Notes: generated by a model from the letters alone, not told the origin. A DNA stretch of 64,000 bases from Siphonodentalium dalli (GCA_032622095.1 CP136065.1:63037094-63101093); one strand, 5' to 3'; positions 46,790 through 61,599 are shown, counted from the first letter of the stretch. A program made the numbers and translations.

Positions 46790-47887
46790 TTTACATAGCT
46801 CGTCTGGGTTACACTAAGTCGTGTTTGGTGATTGATCAACTGCCAATTAGGTCACCCGGTTTACATCCCAATAATGCGAAGAGTGTATCACGAACAGGAA
46901 GTTACAAACTGTTGACCTAATCTGGACTAATCACTAAGCGCGGTCAGCAGAATAATTGGGCGTCCTTTTAAAAGTTCAGCGGAATTACATATGAAGCCAG
47001 TAATGTCTATCGATCACGTTAGCTTAGGTAAGAGTTTGGAAATCTTATGTTGTACTGCCTTAATGTGCTGCATGGGCTAGTGTCATATTATCGGCAGATT
47101 TCGTGAACATAAATACCACTCTCGGCATTTTTCTGGGAATACACCATCAAAGCTTTATCAATATAACAAATGAATGTAGTTTGTGTGTGTTATTGGGGAT
47201 ACGGCGCTGTGGTCGTTGGGGACATTTTTTTTGCATTAATTTCATATGGTTTCATTGTTTTAGATGGACACTAGAATAACAAACAGATACTGTTTGGTAT
47301 TGATATGTCTGTATCATGTCTGTTTGTTCACGATAACAAAACTAAGCATATTTGAAGCAATCGGGACTCAAGTCTGGGCCTTCAACTATGATATATGTGT
47401 GTCATATCTGGATTCAACATTGCTTCAACCAAGCCAAACATAAAACTATGTTTTGATTGTTTGTGTCGCTGTTGCAATTGGAGATCTGGGAGTCTGAATA
47501 GATCTTTGAGATTCATTAATATTTCTACTTTAAAAACGCATTAGGCAGTAAATTAGTTTCAATGCGCGTTGCAATACCAATACAAGTTTAAAACAATGAT
47601 ATAATAAGATAGGGGGGTAACATGGTGTGAGTTTTATAAAAAAAAAACAGTGAATATTTAACAACTACCTCACTATCGTTGTATTGAGAACATAAACGTT
47701 GTATTAGCTTGTAAGTATTAAATTGGATGTGAGCACCAGCGAGTTCGGAAATGTTGTTCTATTAAAAACTGTTTCCCAGACTTTAAAACTAAACCGTTTC
47801 GTGATTACAATTCGACGTCTTTTAAAATTGTCCGTGTTCCGAAAAACCTGATTGGTTATCGCTGGCTACAACTAATATTACATGCAT

Positions 47888-48306
47888 TTAACCCTTTACC
47901 CAACAAAACGGCCAAAAACGCCCAAATAAAGCTTCAACAGCCTAAAATATATTCGGTCTGTCTCAATAAAACCATACACATATGGATATCATTGGAACCG
48001 GTTCATTGACCACATTGTGATGGTTACAGTTATGCCCTGTGCCAATGAATTCGCTTATATATGCGAGTCGACCATAGGTCGCCTCGCATATATAAGAGAA
48101 TGCATTGGCCTAAAAACAATTTTATAATTTTGTATTACATTTTTTAACAATTGTTATAATATTTTTCTACATTCTTTGACAATTTTATCATTTTTAATAT
48201 GTGTTAAGCCAATGCATTCTCTTATATATGCGAGGCGACATATGGTCGACTCGCATATATAAGAGAATGCATTGGCACAGGGCCGTTCTGTTGGGTAAAG
48301 GGTTAA
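47888..48306 (-). mobile_element. piggyBac-type MITE (unit 1)
   Basis: 419 bp, TTAACCCTTTACCCAACA to TGTTGGGTAAAGGGTTAA, with hairpins at 48041-48109 and 48208-48276. It is inverted relative to 2110-2510. Confidence 0.88.
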
Positions 48307-50445
48307 CTAATTTTGCAAGCCCCAGTATCACCACCCAGTGTACAGTGGATTAGTGAAAATTTGGATGTGGATTAATATCATAAATGATTACTATTTTGCT
48401 ATTTCACTCGCTTACGGACGATTCGTCCGACAAAAGGGTAATACTCAAAGAAAGAAATAAAAAGAACAAAACATATTGCTTTTAAACAAAACGTGAAACT
48501 ATATTGTTGTATTTGTTAAAAGTTGTATTTGTTAACATGTTAATGGGAGAGGGGCGGATTTAAGTTGTTAAAACTTGTGCCCCGATCCCTCTTGTAATAT
48601 TATATTACAATAAGATATGTTTAAACCAACTATTCGTCAGTTTTTCAAAAGTAACGGCTACAACTTCACATTTGGATGTCACTTAAACTGATCCAGACAG
48701 GACAATGTTAATTACATCTTGTTATCAATGTGCTACTTTCCGGCTAATTGCTCTGACTTCTTTTCAAACGACGTAGATAATATAATTTAAAACTTGTGTA
48801 TATTGCCTCTTTTCCTAATCGTAGAATGTTCTGTGATGTATTGAAACGCGACCAAGGTGTAGTTGTGTGAACTTGATTAATATCTGACTCATAACAACGA
48901 TTTCAGCCTGTGTCACACACATATATTCTTGCGTAGATCCACTGATATGTCACTGATATACCACTTAACAAAAACAAAAACATCCTGATATTTCAATAAT
49001 TATTATGGACTATATCAAAATATGTCTGAAATTTATTTTTGAAATTAGATATATGTGATAAATGAGATGCACAATTTATGAACAATCACGTGTTGGAAAT
49101 TATAAACTTTTTTATGAATGAATGTAATTCATGTATCCATGGCATCATATCTGAATAGCAAGAAATGGTAGTTAATTTTCTTGATTCAAGAAATATGCAT
49201 TTTCATTTAGATATATAACCACCCACATATAACTTTCTATAACGGCGATTTTCATGTTATGCCTATTGGTCGGCGAACAATTGGGCTGAGATGAGGTACA
49301 TGTCGTTATTACATAACCAAATATCAGCTGACCACCATCTATTAATAATGTGACTCTTGATTCTTGAGTGGACCAGAATGTATTTTCACATGTAACATTT
49401 TTGGTTATTATTATTTATTCTCAATGTTTATGACGTGAGACACGATGATAGATCAATGAACAAACATTTAACTCCACATTGTTTAACAAATGGAACGTTT
49501 TATTAAAAATATTTCCACCCGTCAAAAACCGTCACAAACAGAAAGAACATCAAAATGTAGACAGACTTTGTCCGTATACAAATAAGAAATATCGCATAAA
49601 CAGTATGTTGTTGTCATTTGTTTGACCATTGTTATGTAAACAACAGCATAAAAAGTTACTTTTCTGGTGTTTGTTTATATTATGATGGTAAACATAAAGA
49701 GCGTTCTTAGTTGATGAATTCCTGATATGGAACAAATAAAGAACGTGTATGCCTTTTCTGTGTGATTAGCCAGTAGCATTGTGTCGTCTTCTGTAACACA
49801 ATCAGGCTATTGCTTAGGTAAAATATAGTAGGTCGTTATGATAACATGATGTTTACGCGATAGTCATGGCATATATGAACGAAACTGTATGCAATTTAAT
49901 GTTTTTCTGTTTACGGTGATTGGAACAAATATGAATATTTTCGACAACTAAGACCTCACGTGCCTTTAATGTCAAGATATTATGCTTGTTGGTGTCTGAT
50001 AACCACCTTACTCGTCCAAAACTACCCTCGCCTGACTCAAATAATAATTCATGAAACTACTATTGGTTTTGATGCAGCTATGAAACCCATATGTGTGTAT
50101 ATGCGGGACAACATTCCACACACTTTAGTACTGAATTCACCGACTGAAAGCACCATCACACGATGAACTTTGTCCCATTAGTAGATGACTCTCAACAGCC
50201 CAAAACTTGTCTTAGGGTATCATTCATATTATATATGTTTATAATTGTGATGTGATCGTTCCAAATCAAAGCACAATAATAACTCAAAGTAGTACATCCA
50301 AAGAGTTGTACATTTTGTGTTCAGGTAATTGTCTACATTTGCCCCCTTGGCAAATGTCTGATGCAAATAACTTGCGTGTTACCACATATTTATTATCAAT
50401 TGATAGAAATTTAAATTAATATTCATTTAAATTGTTTTCATCCAG

Positions 50446-51010
50446 ATATTGTCATTGACATGGGACATTAAATTAACCCCGGCCCTACCTACTATACGAA
50501 ATAAACTAGAAACGATTGTTGAGGGGGTCAATGATTCCGATGTTCGGTGTTTTAGCGAAATTCACATAGAACCATTGTTCTCTTCAGAGAATCTAAGCAT
50601 TCCAGGTTACCGCGATGGTGTTCGGAAAGATCGCGGCTCTCATTTGGAGGTATATGTGTAATGTTCCTGACTCACACCATATGTTATGTAGGCGTAGACA
50701 TGAATTAGAATTTGACTCATCAATATTTTGATATATTCTCTAAGAAAATCCATATCCTACTGGGAATATCTTAAATGTCAGAACAGTACTGTGGTCCAAA
50801 ATACTGGCAGTTTTAAGATGCATCGGTGTCAGACTCACTTGATATATCAGGAAACATAAAACTGGTGACTACAATTTCGATCTCCTAGACAAATCCTCGC
50901 AGTTGAAAGAGGGCATAGAAGGATATACCATTAAAAACGTTATGGCATCCCCCACTAGAACAACGCAATCACCGATTACATTATTGGACCATAATATTAT
51001 CGGCAATTAG
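50446..51010 (+). pseudogene. LINE APE-endonuclease relic (unit 1)
   Basis: The first frame (50446-50658) holds VRCFSEIHIEP, SIPGYRDGVRKDRGS and VYV, matching the SETH…IPGY…RKDR…GG-V-IYV start of CR1/L2-type endonucleases. A second frame (about 50689-51010) holds RRRHELEF, GDYNFDLLD, LKEGIEGYTIKNVMASPTR and a LLDHNI end, matching GDFNIDLL and the PTR…LLD region. At least three in-frame stops plus the frame change. It belongs to a different LINE lineage from the one at 34847-41497. Confidence 0.72.
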
Positions 51011-53311
51011 TTTCGAAAACTAGAAGCCGAAGTAATAATTCCGTGAGTCTCAGACCAAGTTGTTCAATCTAAAAGAAAGAAAAGAAAAACATAAATTTAT
51101 GGGTTTTTTTATTAACCTTTCAACCCGTAACGCAACCCGCAAAAATACTTGCGTAAACCCATGCACGTGTCTTTTGTCACGATATCGCTAAAATATATAT
51201 ACCCTTGGTCAAGTGGTACTGCTAATTTGCTACGATGCTGGTCATGAAAATTGATGCTGTTACGAAACAAATGTTTCTAAAGTTGTATAATTTTCGCCGT
51301 GTTTAGCTAATCTGGGAGAATAAAAGATAAGCCAGTGGCTGTATGATATAAACGATATAAGTATTTTAAAAAATGGGTGCTTGTAAAACGACAGAAATAG
51401 CCACCTTGATTATGATCGGCTTCCGACAACCAACACACCCAGTATTAATATATTTTATAACAGATATGTTTTGGATTTTTATGTTTAATACACATAATTA
51501 TTTTTCCGCGATTCGTTCTTATTAACATGGGGCGTGCATTGTAGCTTTACGCGAATGTCGTCTCTATTTATGGGAGAGGTTATTTCCCCGCGAACGCGGA
51601 AATGTCCGAGTCGTTGAGATTGAAGCTTGTAAGTTAACAGAGACAGTCAAGCTCCCCTATATAGCGTCGCTAATCTCCCACGGATTTCTGGTGGTCCGAA
51701 AAACGATTCTGGTAGAGACATGGAGACAATATGATGCTTCGAATCGAAGGAAGCCATGTATCAAGTACTCAAGAACATATATATTTAAAATGTGTTAAAA
51801 TATTGGCTTTGATTGTGACAAAGCGACCATAATCAATGCCTGAATTTTTCCTCGAATCGCTCTGACTAACCAAAGAAGGCGGCAATGCATCGATCACTTT
51901 GACCGCGTATATCTCTCAAAATATAGCAGGACCACTTGACCACGATGCGTATCGATACTGACCGCGTCTTAGTGTTTTCTACTATATATTGACCGGGGCA
52001 GCTTACAACTTCAAGTCTTTCAGGTGTACAGTGACACTGCTTCATGTTTAATTATTTATAAGAACGTTACACATAATTCATCTTAATGGCTACTTCATTT
52101 CTTTTCCCTAGAAAAAAGTAGAGCGGACGGAATTGATTTCAGAAAGTTTAAGTCCATCGGTACCACACACAGGCTTGTGATATATAATTTGAAAGATGTG
52201 ACATTGCGCGCCAGCTAGGACCAGATGTGAAATATACAAATGATGCAAAGGATCATTTTGAGAGGTTTAAGTGCCAAAATTCAGCAACAATCGCTGTTTT
52301 GTAAAATGCCGCAAAATGAGACATACAATTAGAGAAACACAATTTTTTGGCTAATATATTGCAATATACATACTTCTAGATATTTAATAGGGCCCGCTCT
52401 CCCGCGGCAAAGCCGCGGAAGCGAAACGACCTAGGGTATACGTATGCGGATATGAGATATACTAATCGACTTCTTCAGCCCAATCTAAAAACAGATTGAA
52501 CTTACCTAAAATAAAATAAGTTATTCATAACTCAAGGGTCAGCCGAGTCCAAACATTATTGTTGGTGACGGCCGTCATTTTGTATTGATTAATACCACCT
52601 CGAAATGTGTAAATGGGCAAAATTCTCCAGGGCAAAAATAAAAACATTTGTTTCGGTAAATGTTAGCTATACTTCATCATACGTAGAAACATCATGCTCC
52701 TAAAGCCAAGATATTTAAAAAAATGAATGTAAATTAAACCAAAGCCCTGATTAACAAAAACTGAAATTGCATGAAAAAGTTTCATTTACATATTTTATAA
52801 AATTATTAAAAATATTTGCCCCGAAAGAGGATTCTGGATTCAACATTGCTTCAACCAAGCCAAACATAAAACTGTTTTGATTGTTTGTGTCGCTGTTGCA
52901 ATTGGAGATCTGGGAGTCTGAATAGATCTTTGAGATTCATTAATATTTCTACTTTAAAAACGCATTAGGCAGTAAATTAGTTTCAATGCGCGTTGCAATA
53001 CCAATACAAGTTTAAAACAATGATATAATAAGATAGGGGGGTAACATGGTGTGAGTTTTATAAAAAAAAAACAGTGAATATTTAACAACTACCTCACTAT
53101 CGTTGTATTGAGAACATAAACGTTGTATTAGCTTGTAAGTATTAAATTGGATGTGAGCACCAGCGAGTTCGGAAATGTTGTTCTATTAAAAACTGTTTCC
53201 CAGACTTTAAAACTAAACCGTTTCGTGATTACAATTCGACGTCTTTTAAAATTGTCCGTGTTCCGAAAAACCTGATTGGTTATCGCTGGCTACAACTAAT
53301 ATTACATGCAT

Positions 53312-53730
53312 TTAACCCTTTACCCAACAAAACGGCCAAAAACGCCCAAATAAAGCTTCAACAGCCTAAAATATATTCGGTCTGTCTCAATAAAACCATA
53401 CACATATGGATATCATTGGAACCGGTTCATTGACCACATTGTGATGGTTACAGTTATGCCCTGTGCCAATGAATTCGCTTATATATGCGAGTCGACCATA
53501 GGTCGCCTCGCATATATAAGAGAATGCATTGGCCTAAAAACAATTTTATAATTTTGTATTACATTTTTTAACAATTGTTATAATATTTTTCTACATTCTT
53601 TGACAATTTTATCATTTTTAATATGTGTTAAGCCAATGCATTCTCTTATATATGCGAGGCGACATATGGTCGACTCGCATATATAAGAGAATGCATTGGC
53701 ACAGGGCCGTTCTGTTGGGTAAAGGGTTAA
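53312..53730 (-). mobile_element. piggyBac-type MITE (unit 2)
   Basis: Second copy produced by the tandem duplication. Hairpins at 53465-53533 and 53632-53700. Confidence 0.88.
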
Positions 53731-55869
53731 CTAATTTTGCAAGCCCCAGTATCACCACCCAGTGTACAGTGGATTAGTGAAAATTTGGATGTGGATTAAT
53801 ATCATAAATGATTACTATTTTGCTATTTCACTCGCTTACGGACGATTCGTCCGACAAAAGGGTAATACTCAAAGAAAGAAATAAAAAGAACAAAACATAT
53901 TGCTTTTAAACAAAACGTGAAACTATATTGTTGTATTTGTTAAAAGTTGTATTTGTTAACATGTTAATGGGAGAGGGGCGGATTTAAGTTGTTAAAACTT
54001 GTGCCCCGATCCCTCTTGTAATATTATATTACAATAAGATATGTTTAAACCAACTATTCGTCAGTTTTTCAAAAGTAACGGCTACAACTTCACATTTGGA
54101 TGTCACTTAAACTGATCCAGACAGGACAATGTTAATTACATCTTGTTATCAATGTGCTACTTTCCGGCTAATTGCTCTGACTTCTTTTCAAACGACGTAG
54201 ATAATATAATTTAAAACTTGTGTATATTGCCTCTTTTCCTAATCGTAGAATGTTCTGTGATGTATTGAAACGCGACCAAGGTGTAGTTGTGTGAACTTGA
54301 TTAATATCTGACTCATAACAACGATTTCAGCCTGTGTCACACACATATATTCTTGCGTAGATCCACTGATATGTCACTGATATACCACTTAACAAAAACA
54401 AAAACATCCTGATATTTCAATAATTATTATGGACTATATCAAAATATGTCTGAAATTTATTTTTGAAATTAGATATATGTGATAAATGAGATGCACAATT
54501 TATGAACAATCACGTGTTGGAAATTATAAACTTTTTTATGAATGAATGTAATTCATGTATCCATGGCATCATATCTGAATAGCAAGAAATGGTAGTTAAT
54601 TTTCTTGATTCAAGAAATATGCATTTTCATTTAGATATATAACCACCCACATATAACTTTCTATAACGGCGATTTTCATGTTATGCCTATTGGTCGGCGA
54701 ACAATTGGGCTGAGATGAGGTACATGTCGTTATTACATAACCAAATATCAGCTGACCACCATCTATTAATAATGTGACTCTTGATTCTTGAGTGGACCAG
54801 AATGTATTTTCACATGTAACATTTTTGGTTATTATTATTTATTCTCAATGTTTATGACGTGAGACACGATGATAGATCAATGAACAAACATTTAACTCCA
54901 CATTGTTTAACAAATGGAACGTTTTATTAAAAATATTTCCACCCGTCAAAAACCGTCACAAACAGAAAGAACATCAAAATGTAGACAGACTTTGTCCGTA
55001 TACAAATAAGAAATATCGCATAAACAGTATGTTGTTGTCATTTGTTTGACCATTGTTATGTAAACAACAGCATAAAAAGTTACTTTTCTGGTGTTTGTTT
55101 ATATTATGATGGTAAACATAAAGAGCGTTCTTAGTTGATGAATTCCTGATATGGAACAAATAAAGAACGTGTATGCCTTTTCTGTGTGATTAGCCAGTAG
55201 CATTGTGTCGTCTTCTGTAACACAATCAGGCTATTGCTTAGGTAAAATATAGTAGGTCGTTATGATAACATGATGTTTACGCGATAGTCATGGCATATAT
55301 GAACGAAACTGTATGCAATTTAATGTTTTTCTGTTTACGGTGATTGGAACAAATATGAATATTTTCGACAACTAAGACCTCACGTGCCTTTAATGTCAAG
55401 ATATTATGCTTGTTGGTGTCTGATAACCACCTTACTCGTCCAAAACTACCCTCGCCTGACTCAAATAATAATTCATGAAACTACTATTGGTTTTGATGCA
55501 GCTATGAAACCCATATGTGTGTATATGCGGGACAACATTCCACACACTTTAGTACTGAATTCACCGACTGAAAGCACCATCACACGATGAACTTTGTCCC
55601 ATTAGTAGATGACTCTCAACAGCCCAAAACTTGTCTTAGGGTATCATTCATATTATATATGTTTATAATTGTGATGTGATCGTTCCAAATCAAAGCACAA
55701 TAATAACTCAAAGTAGTACATCCAAAGAGTTGTACATTTTGTGTTCAGGTAATTGTCTACATTTGCCCCCTTGGCAAATGTCTGATGCAAATAACTTGCG
55801 TGTTACCACATATTTATTATCAATTGATAGAAATTTAAATTAATATTCATTTAAATTGTTTTCATCCAG

Positions 55870-56434
55870 ATATTGTCATTGACATGGGACATTAAATTAA
55901 CCCCGGCCCTACCTACTATACGAAATAAACTAGAAACGATTGTTGAGGGGGTCAATGATTCCGATGTTCGGTGTTTTAGCGAAATTCACATAGAACCATT
56001 GTTCTCTTCAGAGAATCTAAGCATTCCAGGTTACCGCGATGGTGTTCGGAAAGATCGCGGCTCTCATTTGGAGGTATATGTGTAATGTTCCTGACTCACA
56101 CCATATGTTATGTAGGCGTAGACATGAATTAGAATTTGACTCATCAATATTTTGATATATTCTCTAAGAAAATCCATATCCTACTGGGAATATCTTAAAT
56201 GTCAGAACAGTACTGTGGTCCAAAATACTGGCAGTTTTAAGATGCATCGGTGTCAGACTCACTTGATATATCAGGAAACATAAAACTGGTGACTACAATT
56301 TCGATCTCCTAGACAAATCCTCGCAGTTGAAAGAGGGCATAGAAGGATATACCATTAAAAACGTTATGGCATCCCCCACTAGAACAACGCAATCACCGAT
56401 TACATTATTGGACCATAATATTATCGGCAATTAG
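55870..56434 (+). pseudogene. LINE APE-endonuclease relic (unit 2)
   Basis: Same sequence and same breaks as 50446-51010, so the relic was already dead before the duplication. Confidence 0.72.
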
Positions 56435-58849
56435 TTTCGAAAACTAGAAGCCGAAGTAATAATTCCGTGAGTCTCAGACCAAGTTGTTCAATCTAAAAGA
56501 AAGAAAAGAAAAACATAAATTTATGGGTTTTTTTATTAACCTTTCAACCCGTAACGCAACCCGCAAAAATACTTGCGTAAACCCATGCACGTGTCTTTTG
56601 TCACGATATCGCTAAAATATATATACCCTTGGTCAAGTGGTACTGCTAATTTGCTACGATGCTGGTCATGAAAATTGATGCTGTTACGAAACAAATGTTT
56701 CTAAAGTTGTATAATTTTCGCCGTGTTTAGCTAATCTGGGAGAATAAAAGATAAGCCAGTGGCTGTATGATATAAACGATATAAGTATTTTAAAAAATGG
56801 GTGCTTGTAAAACGACAGAAATAGCCACCTTGATTATGATCGGCTTCCGACAACCAACACACCCAGTATTAATATATTTTATAACAGATATGTTTTGGAT
56901 TTTTATGTTTAATACACATAATTATTTTTCCGCGATTCGTTCTTATTAACATGGGGCGTGCATTGTAGCTTTACGCGAATGTCGTCTCTATTTATGGGAG
57001 AGGTTATTTCCCCGCGAACGCGGAAATGTCCGAGTCGTTGAGATTGAAGCTTGTAAGTTAACAGAGACAGTCAAGCTCCCCTATATAGCGTCGCTAATCT
57101 CTCACGGATTTCTGGTGGTCCGAAAAACGATTCTGGTAGAGACATGGAGACAATATGATGCTTCGAATCGAAGGAAGCCATGTATCAAGTACTCAAGAAC
57201 ATATATATTTAAAATGTGTTAAAATATTGGCTTTGATTGTGACAAAGCGACCATAATCAATGCCTGAATTTTTCCTCGAATCGCTCTGACTAACCAAAGA
57301 AGGCGGCAATGCATCGATCACTTTGACCGCGTATATCTCTCAAAATATAGCAGGACCACTTGACCACGATGCGTATCGATACTGACCGCGTCTTAGTGTT
57401 TTCTACTATATATTGACCGGGGCAGCTTACAACTTCAAGTCTTTCAGGTGTACAGTGACACTGCTTCATGTTTAATTATTTATAAGAACGTTACACATAA
57501 TTCATCTTAATGGCTACTTCATTTCTTTTCCCTAGAAAAAAGTAGAGCGGACGGAATTGATTTCAGAAAGTTTAAGTCCATCGGTACCACACACAGGCTT
57601 GTGATATATAATTTGAAAGATGTGACATTGCGCGCCAGCTAGGACCAGATGTGAAATATACAAATGATGCAAAGGATCATTTTGAGAGGTTTAAGTGCCA
57701 AAATTCAGCAACAATCGCTGTTTTGTAAAATGCCGCAAAATGAGACATACAATTAGAGAAACACAATTTTTTGGCTAATATATTGCAATATACATACTTC
57801 TAGATATTTAATAGGGCCCGCTCTCCCGCGGCAAAGCCGCGGAAGCGAAACGACCTAGGGTATACGTATGCGGATATGAGATATACTAATCGACTTCTTC
57901 AGCCCAATCTAAAAACAGATTGAACTTACCTAAAATAAAATAAGTTATTCATAACTCAAGGGTCAGCCGAGTCCAAACATTATTGTTGGTGACGGCCGTC
58001 ATTTTGTATTGATTAATACCACCTCGAAATGTGTAAATGGGCAAAATTCTCCAGGGCAAAAATAAAAACATTTGTTTCGGTAAATGTTAGCTATACTTCA
58101 TCATACGTAGAAACATCATGCTCCTAAAGCCAAGATATTTAAAAAAATGAATGTAAATTAAACCAAAGCCCTGATTAACAAAAACTGAAATTGCATGAAA
58201 AAGTTTCATTTACATATTTTATAAAATTATTAAAAATATTTGCCCCGAAAGAGGATTCCAGGGGCCTTACTGGCCGTTTAGATTTGATCTTCCATTTTCT
58301 AACGTAATTTCCGCCTAAAAAATTGAAGAAATATTCAAAGTTCAAGGCCGACAAACGGAAACTATAAGTTCCAATTGAAAGATCGCAGAATCCTTTTAAG
58401 ATTGCTTCTTCGGAAACCAGTAAGGGCGTCATGACATCAAGACGTACATCACGACGTCACAACCTACATCGGCGCGCAAAATTCCAGACAGGACTGCGTC
58501 GATAGCCAGACAGCTGAGACTCGTATTACACGGGCAGGGTAAGGGTGGATACACACATGCATGTAATCTCTGTAATTATCGTGTATTTGGAGTTTTACAT
58601 GGATCATACAGACCATGTAATATGTGTCCGTTGATGATATTTTGACATTCTAAATGATACAAATGCTTACATATTAGTCTATGTGAAGAGTGAGTACGCA
58701 TTTTGTCTGTGACATAAACTGGCATATTGATATAAAATAACAACCATTTCTAAGCTAAATAACACTGTATATAATTAACAAAAATACCCAACTCCATTCG
58801 AAATGCAGAGAATTGAGTTACCTGCTCATGTAATTCATATGAAACGTGA

Positions 58850-61520
58850 TGTGCATCAATGGGGTACAATATTATGCTATAGGTACCATTTCTAAAGTAT
58901 ACAACCATAACTCATTACCAGAAGACCTTTATCCCGAGTAATTGTGATGTGTGTAACAGCGGGACTCAGTAATGGGTGTTCGTTGCTTTTGGATGTGGTT
59001 GCTTCGGTGACCATGTTGAACCCTATGTGTAATGTATTGTCTGATTATAGACACAAATGACGTGTACCTTTAATGTATGTGACCCCGCGGGTACAATACT
59101 ATGCTATTGGAACCATTTCAGAAGTAAATAAGCTTACTACGATGGACATGTTTAACCCTACGTGTAATGTAATGTCTGATTATAGACAAAAGTGACGTGT
59201 ACCTTTAAGGTATGTGATACCACGGGTACAATACTATGTTATTGGAACCATTTCTGAAGTAAATAAGCTTACTGCGGTGGACATGTTCAACTATATGTGT
59301 AATGTATTGTTTGATTATAGACAAACGCGACGTGTACCTTTAAGGTATGTGATCAAAATACGGTCAATTGTATGAACCATTTCTGAAGTAATGACAAATC
59401 AATACCTTCATTTCCTACAGGGTTGCCTCGTGCATCGAATGTACATGCATATGTAACTTGAAGGCCAATATGTTATAATGTTGTTGTCTAACACACACTG
59501 GGTAATATGAATGAAAGCTTGTAGATTGCAAAAATCTTTGTTAAAACTATGGACGTTTTTGAAAATAAAGAGCGTTTTTTATTTATGGATATGATGAATT
59601 ATGTTTAAATGCTTAATTTTAAATATAAATTTAGTAAACGATGGACATTAAGACAAATTTTTAAACTAAAGAGCGTTTTATTGATAGATACACCGAGTTA
59701 GGTTTAAATGCTTAATTTTAAATATAAATTTAGTAAACGATGGACATTAAGACAAATTTTGAAAATAAAGAACGTTTTCTATTTACGGATAGGCGGAATT
59801 AGGTTTAAATGCTTAAGTGACGTGTTCCTTTACGGTATGTGACCACGGGTACAATAGTATGCTATTGGAACCATTTCTGAAGTAATGAAACCTTATTATT
59901 AACAGTAACACTGTGCCAATGCATTATATTATGTATGTCTGTCTCCCATAAATGTACAGGCTAATATGACCTATAACTTGAAGGTAAGTGGCCAATCTGT
60001 TACAATGTTGTTGGCGTTTAACATACATTTCGTCAATTTTATATGAATGAAAGCATGTAGATTGCAAAAATCTTTGTTAAAACTATGGACGTTTTTGAAA
60101 ATAAAGAGCGTTTTTTATTTATGGATATGATGAATTATGTTTAAATGCTTAATTTTAAATATAAATTTAGTAAACGATGGACATTAAGACAAATTTTGAA
60201 AAATAAAGAGCGTTTTTTATTTACGGATAGACGGAATTAGGTTTAAATGCTTGATTTTAAATGTAAATTTAGTACAATTCAGACAAATTTGAAAATAAAG
60301 AGCGTTTTATTGATAGATACACTGAGTTAGGTTTAAATGCTTAAGTGACGTGTTCCTTTAAGGTAAGTGACCACGGGTACAATAATATGCTATTGGAACC
60401 ATTTCTGAAGTAATGACACCTTATTATTATCAGTAACACTGTGCCAATGCATTATATTATGCATGTCTGTCTCCCATAAATGTACAGGCTAATATGACCT
60501 ATAACTTGAAGGTAAGTGGCCAATCTGTTACAATGTTGTTGTCGTTTAACATACATTTCGTTAATTTTATATGAATGAAAGCATGTAGATTGCATAAATA
60601 TTTGTTAAAACTAGGGACATTCAAACTATTTTGAAAATAAAGAGCGTTTTTATTGATGTATACGCGGAATTAGGTTTAAATGCATAAATGACGTGTACCT
60701 TTAAGGTATGTGACCAAAATGCGGTGATTTGTATGCTATTTGAACCATATCTGAAGTAGGGACACACTATAAAACCTTAATTTCTACAGAAACATTAACT
60801 TTGTTGTCTGTGTTAGAACACTATTCGAGAAAGATTTTAATCCTTTTATTAATGTGTATTCAAAGAGCATAGCTGTGGCTTGAGTATGTGAAGTCATGCC
60901 ATGTATCTCGTATATATATATATATTGATATGGACAGTGTGTCTACCTATCTCTCAGTCTCCACATATGCAGAAGCCATTAGGAGCATGCATTTGAATGA
61001 CAGTTACTGACTTAAACATGTGTTTAATTACGAAGCTTCGAGAAATTGTGTGTAGGATTTACTTTATTTGAAATGTTCAAATATCTATTGGTAAGGCGTT
61101 GATTGATTCCTGATAGTTCGATTACAGATATTAAATGGGTATTTAGAGAAAAAGCATAACTAATGTTAGTGATGATTTAATCAATTTTACCATAACAGTT
61201 GACCATTAGGGGGGATACAGAGCGGGGAGTCAGTCTGTATTCAGGATTCATTCCGCTCGCGGTATAGCTTTTGTGAGAGCAAGTGCCTCGCTGGTCTGTT
61301 TAGTGCCCATCGGTTTGTGAAAATGTACAATGCTTGGTGTCCCTACATTCTTCATAAATGCTTTAAGTTGGATAGATAGGTAAATCTATGAAGTGATGGT
61401 CACATACGCTCATTTTCAATATATTCACAAACACCCCTTGCACAGAAGCCATGTACCTTTAAGGTATGTGACCCAAATGCGTTGTATGCTATATGAAACA
61501 TTTCTAAAGTAATAACAAAT
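58850..61520 (+). repeat. Nested tandem-repeat domain
   Basis: Motif 1 (GTGTACCTTTAAGGTATGTGA, then GGTACAATA-TATGCTATTGGAACCATTTCTGAAGTAA with small variations) recurs near 58860, 59060, 59190, 59325, 59815, 60345, 60690 and 61450. Motif 2 (AAATAAAGAGCGTTTT, then GTTTAAATGCTTAA) recurs near 59565, 59680, 59765, 60100, 60205, 60295 and 60635. A higher-order period of about 530 bp is seen at 59885 and 60415. Confidence 0.8.
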
Positions 61521-61599
61521 CAATACCTTCAATTCCTACAGTGTTGATTCGTGCATCGAATGTACATGCATAATATGTGACATCTAACTTGAAGGTAAG

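Larger units (their letters stand above)
43781..47262 (+). repeat. Segmental duplication, copy 2 (PAN-exon region)
   Basis: Collinear with 12572-14752, but split by a 1.36-kb repeat insertion at 45433-46789 exactly after GCGTTATATATAAT. It lacks the foldback MITE found at the end of copy 1. Confidence 0.85.
47409..52834 (+). repeat. 5.42-kb tandem duplication, unit 1
   Basis: Runs from CTGGATTCAACATTGCTTC to GCCCCGAAAGAGGATTC. Unit 2 follows directly. Contents: a MITE (47888-48306), a LINE endonuclease relic (50446-51010), and a GC hairpin CCGCGGCAAAGCCGCGG (52402-52418) heading the last 440 bp. No other gene was seen. Confidence 0.95.
52835..58258 (+). repeat. 5.42-kb tandem duplication, unit 2
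   Basis: Almost identical to unit 1. By eye I found only a 2-bp deletion near the start (ACTATGTTTTG against ACTGTTTTG) and one C/T change (51677 region against 57101). Same contents: MITE at 53312, LINE relic at 55870. Confidence 0.95.

Noticed and set aside
58850-61520. CRISPR-like or regulatory array
   Set aside because: Repeats are degenerate, of mixed lengths and without unique spacers, in an animal genome.
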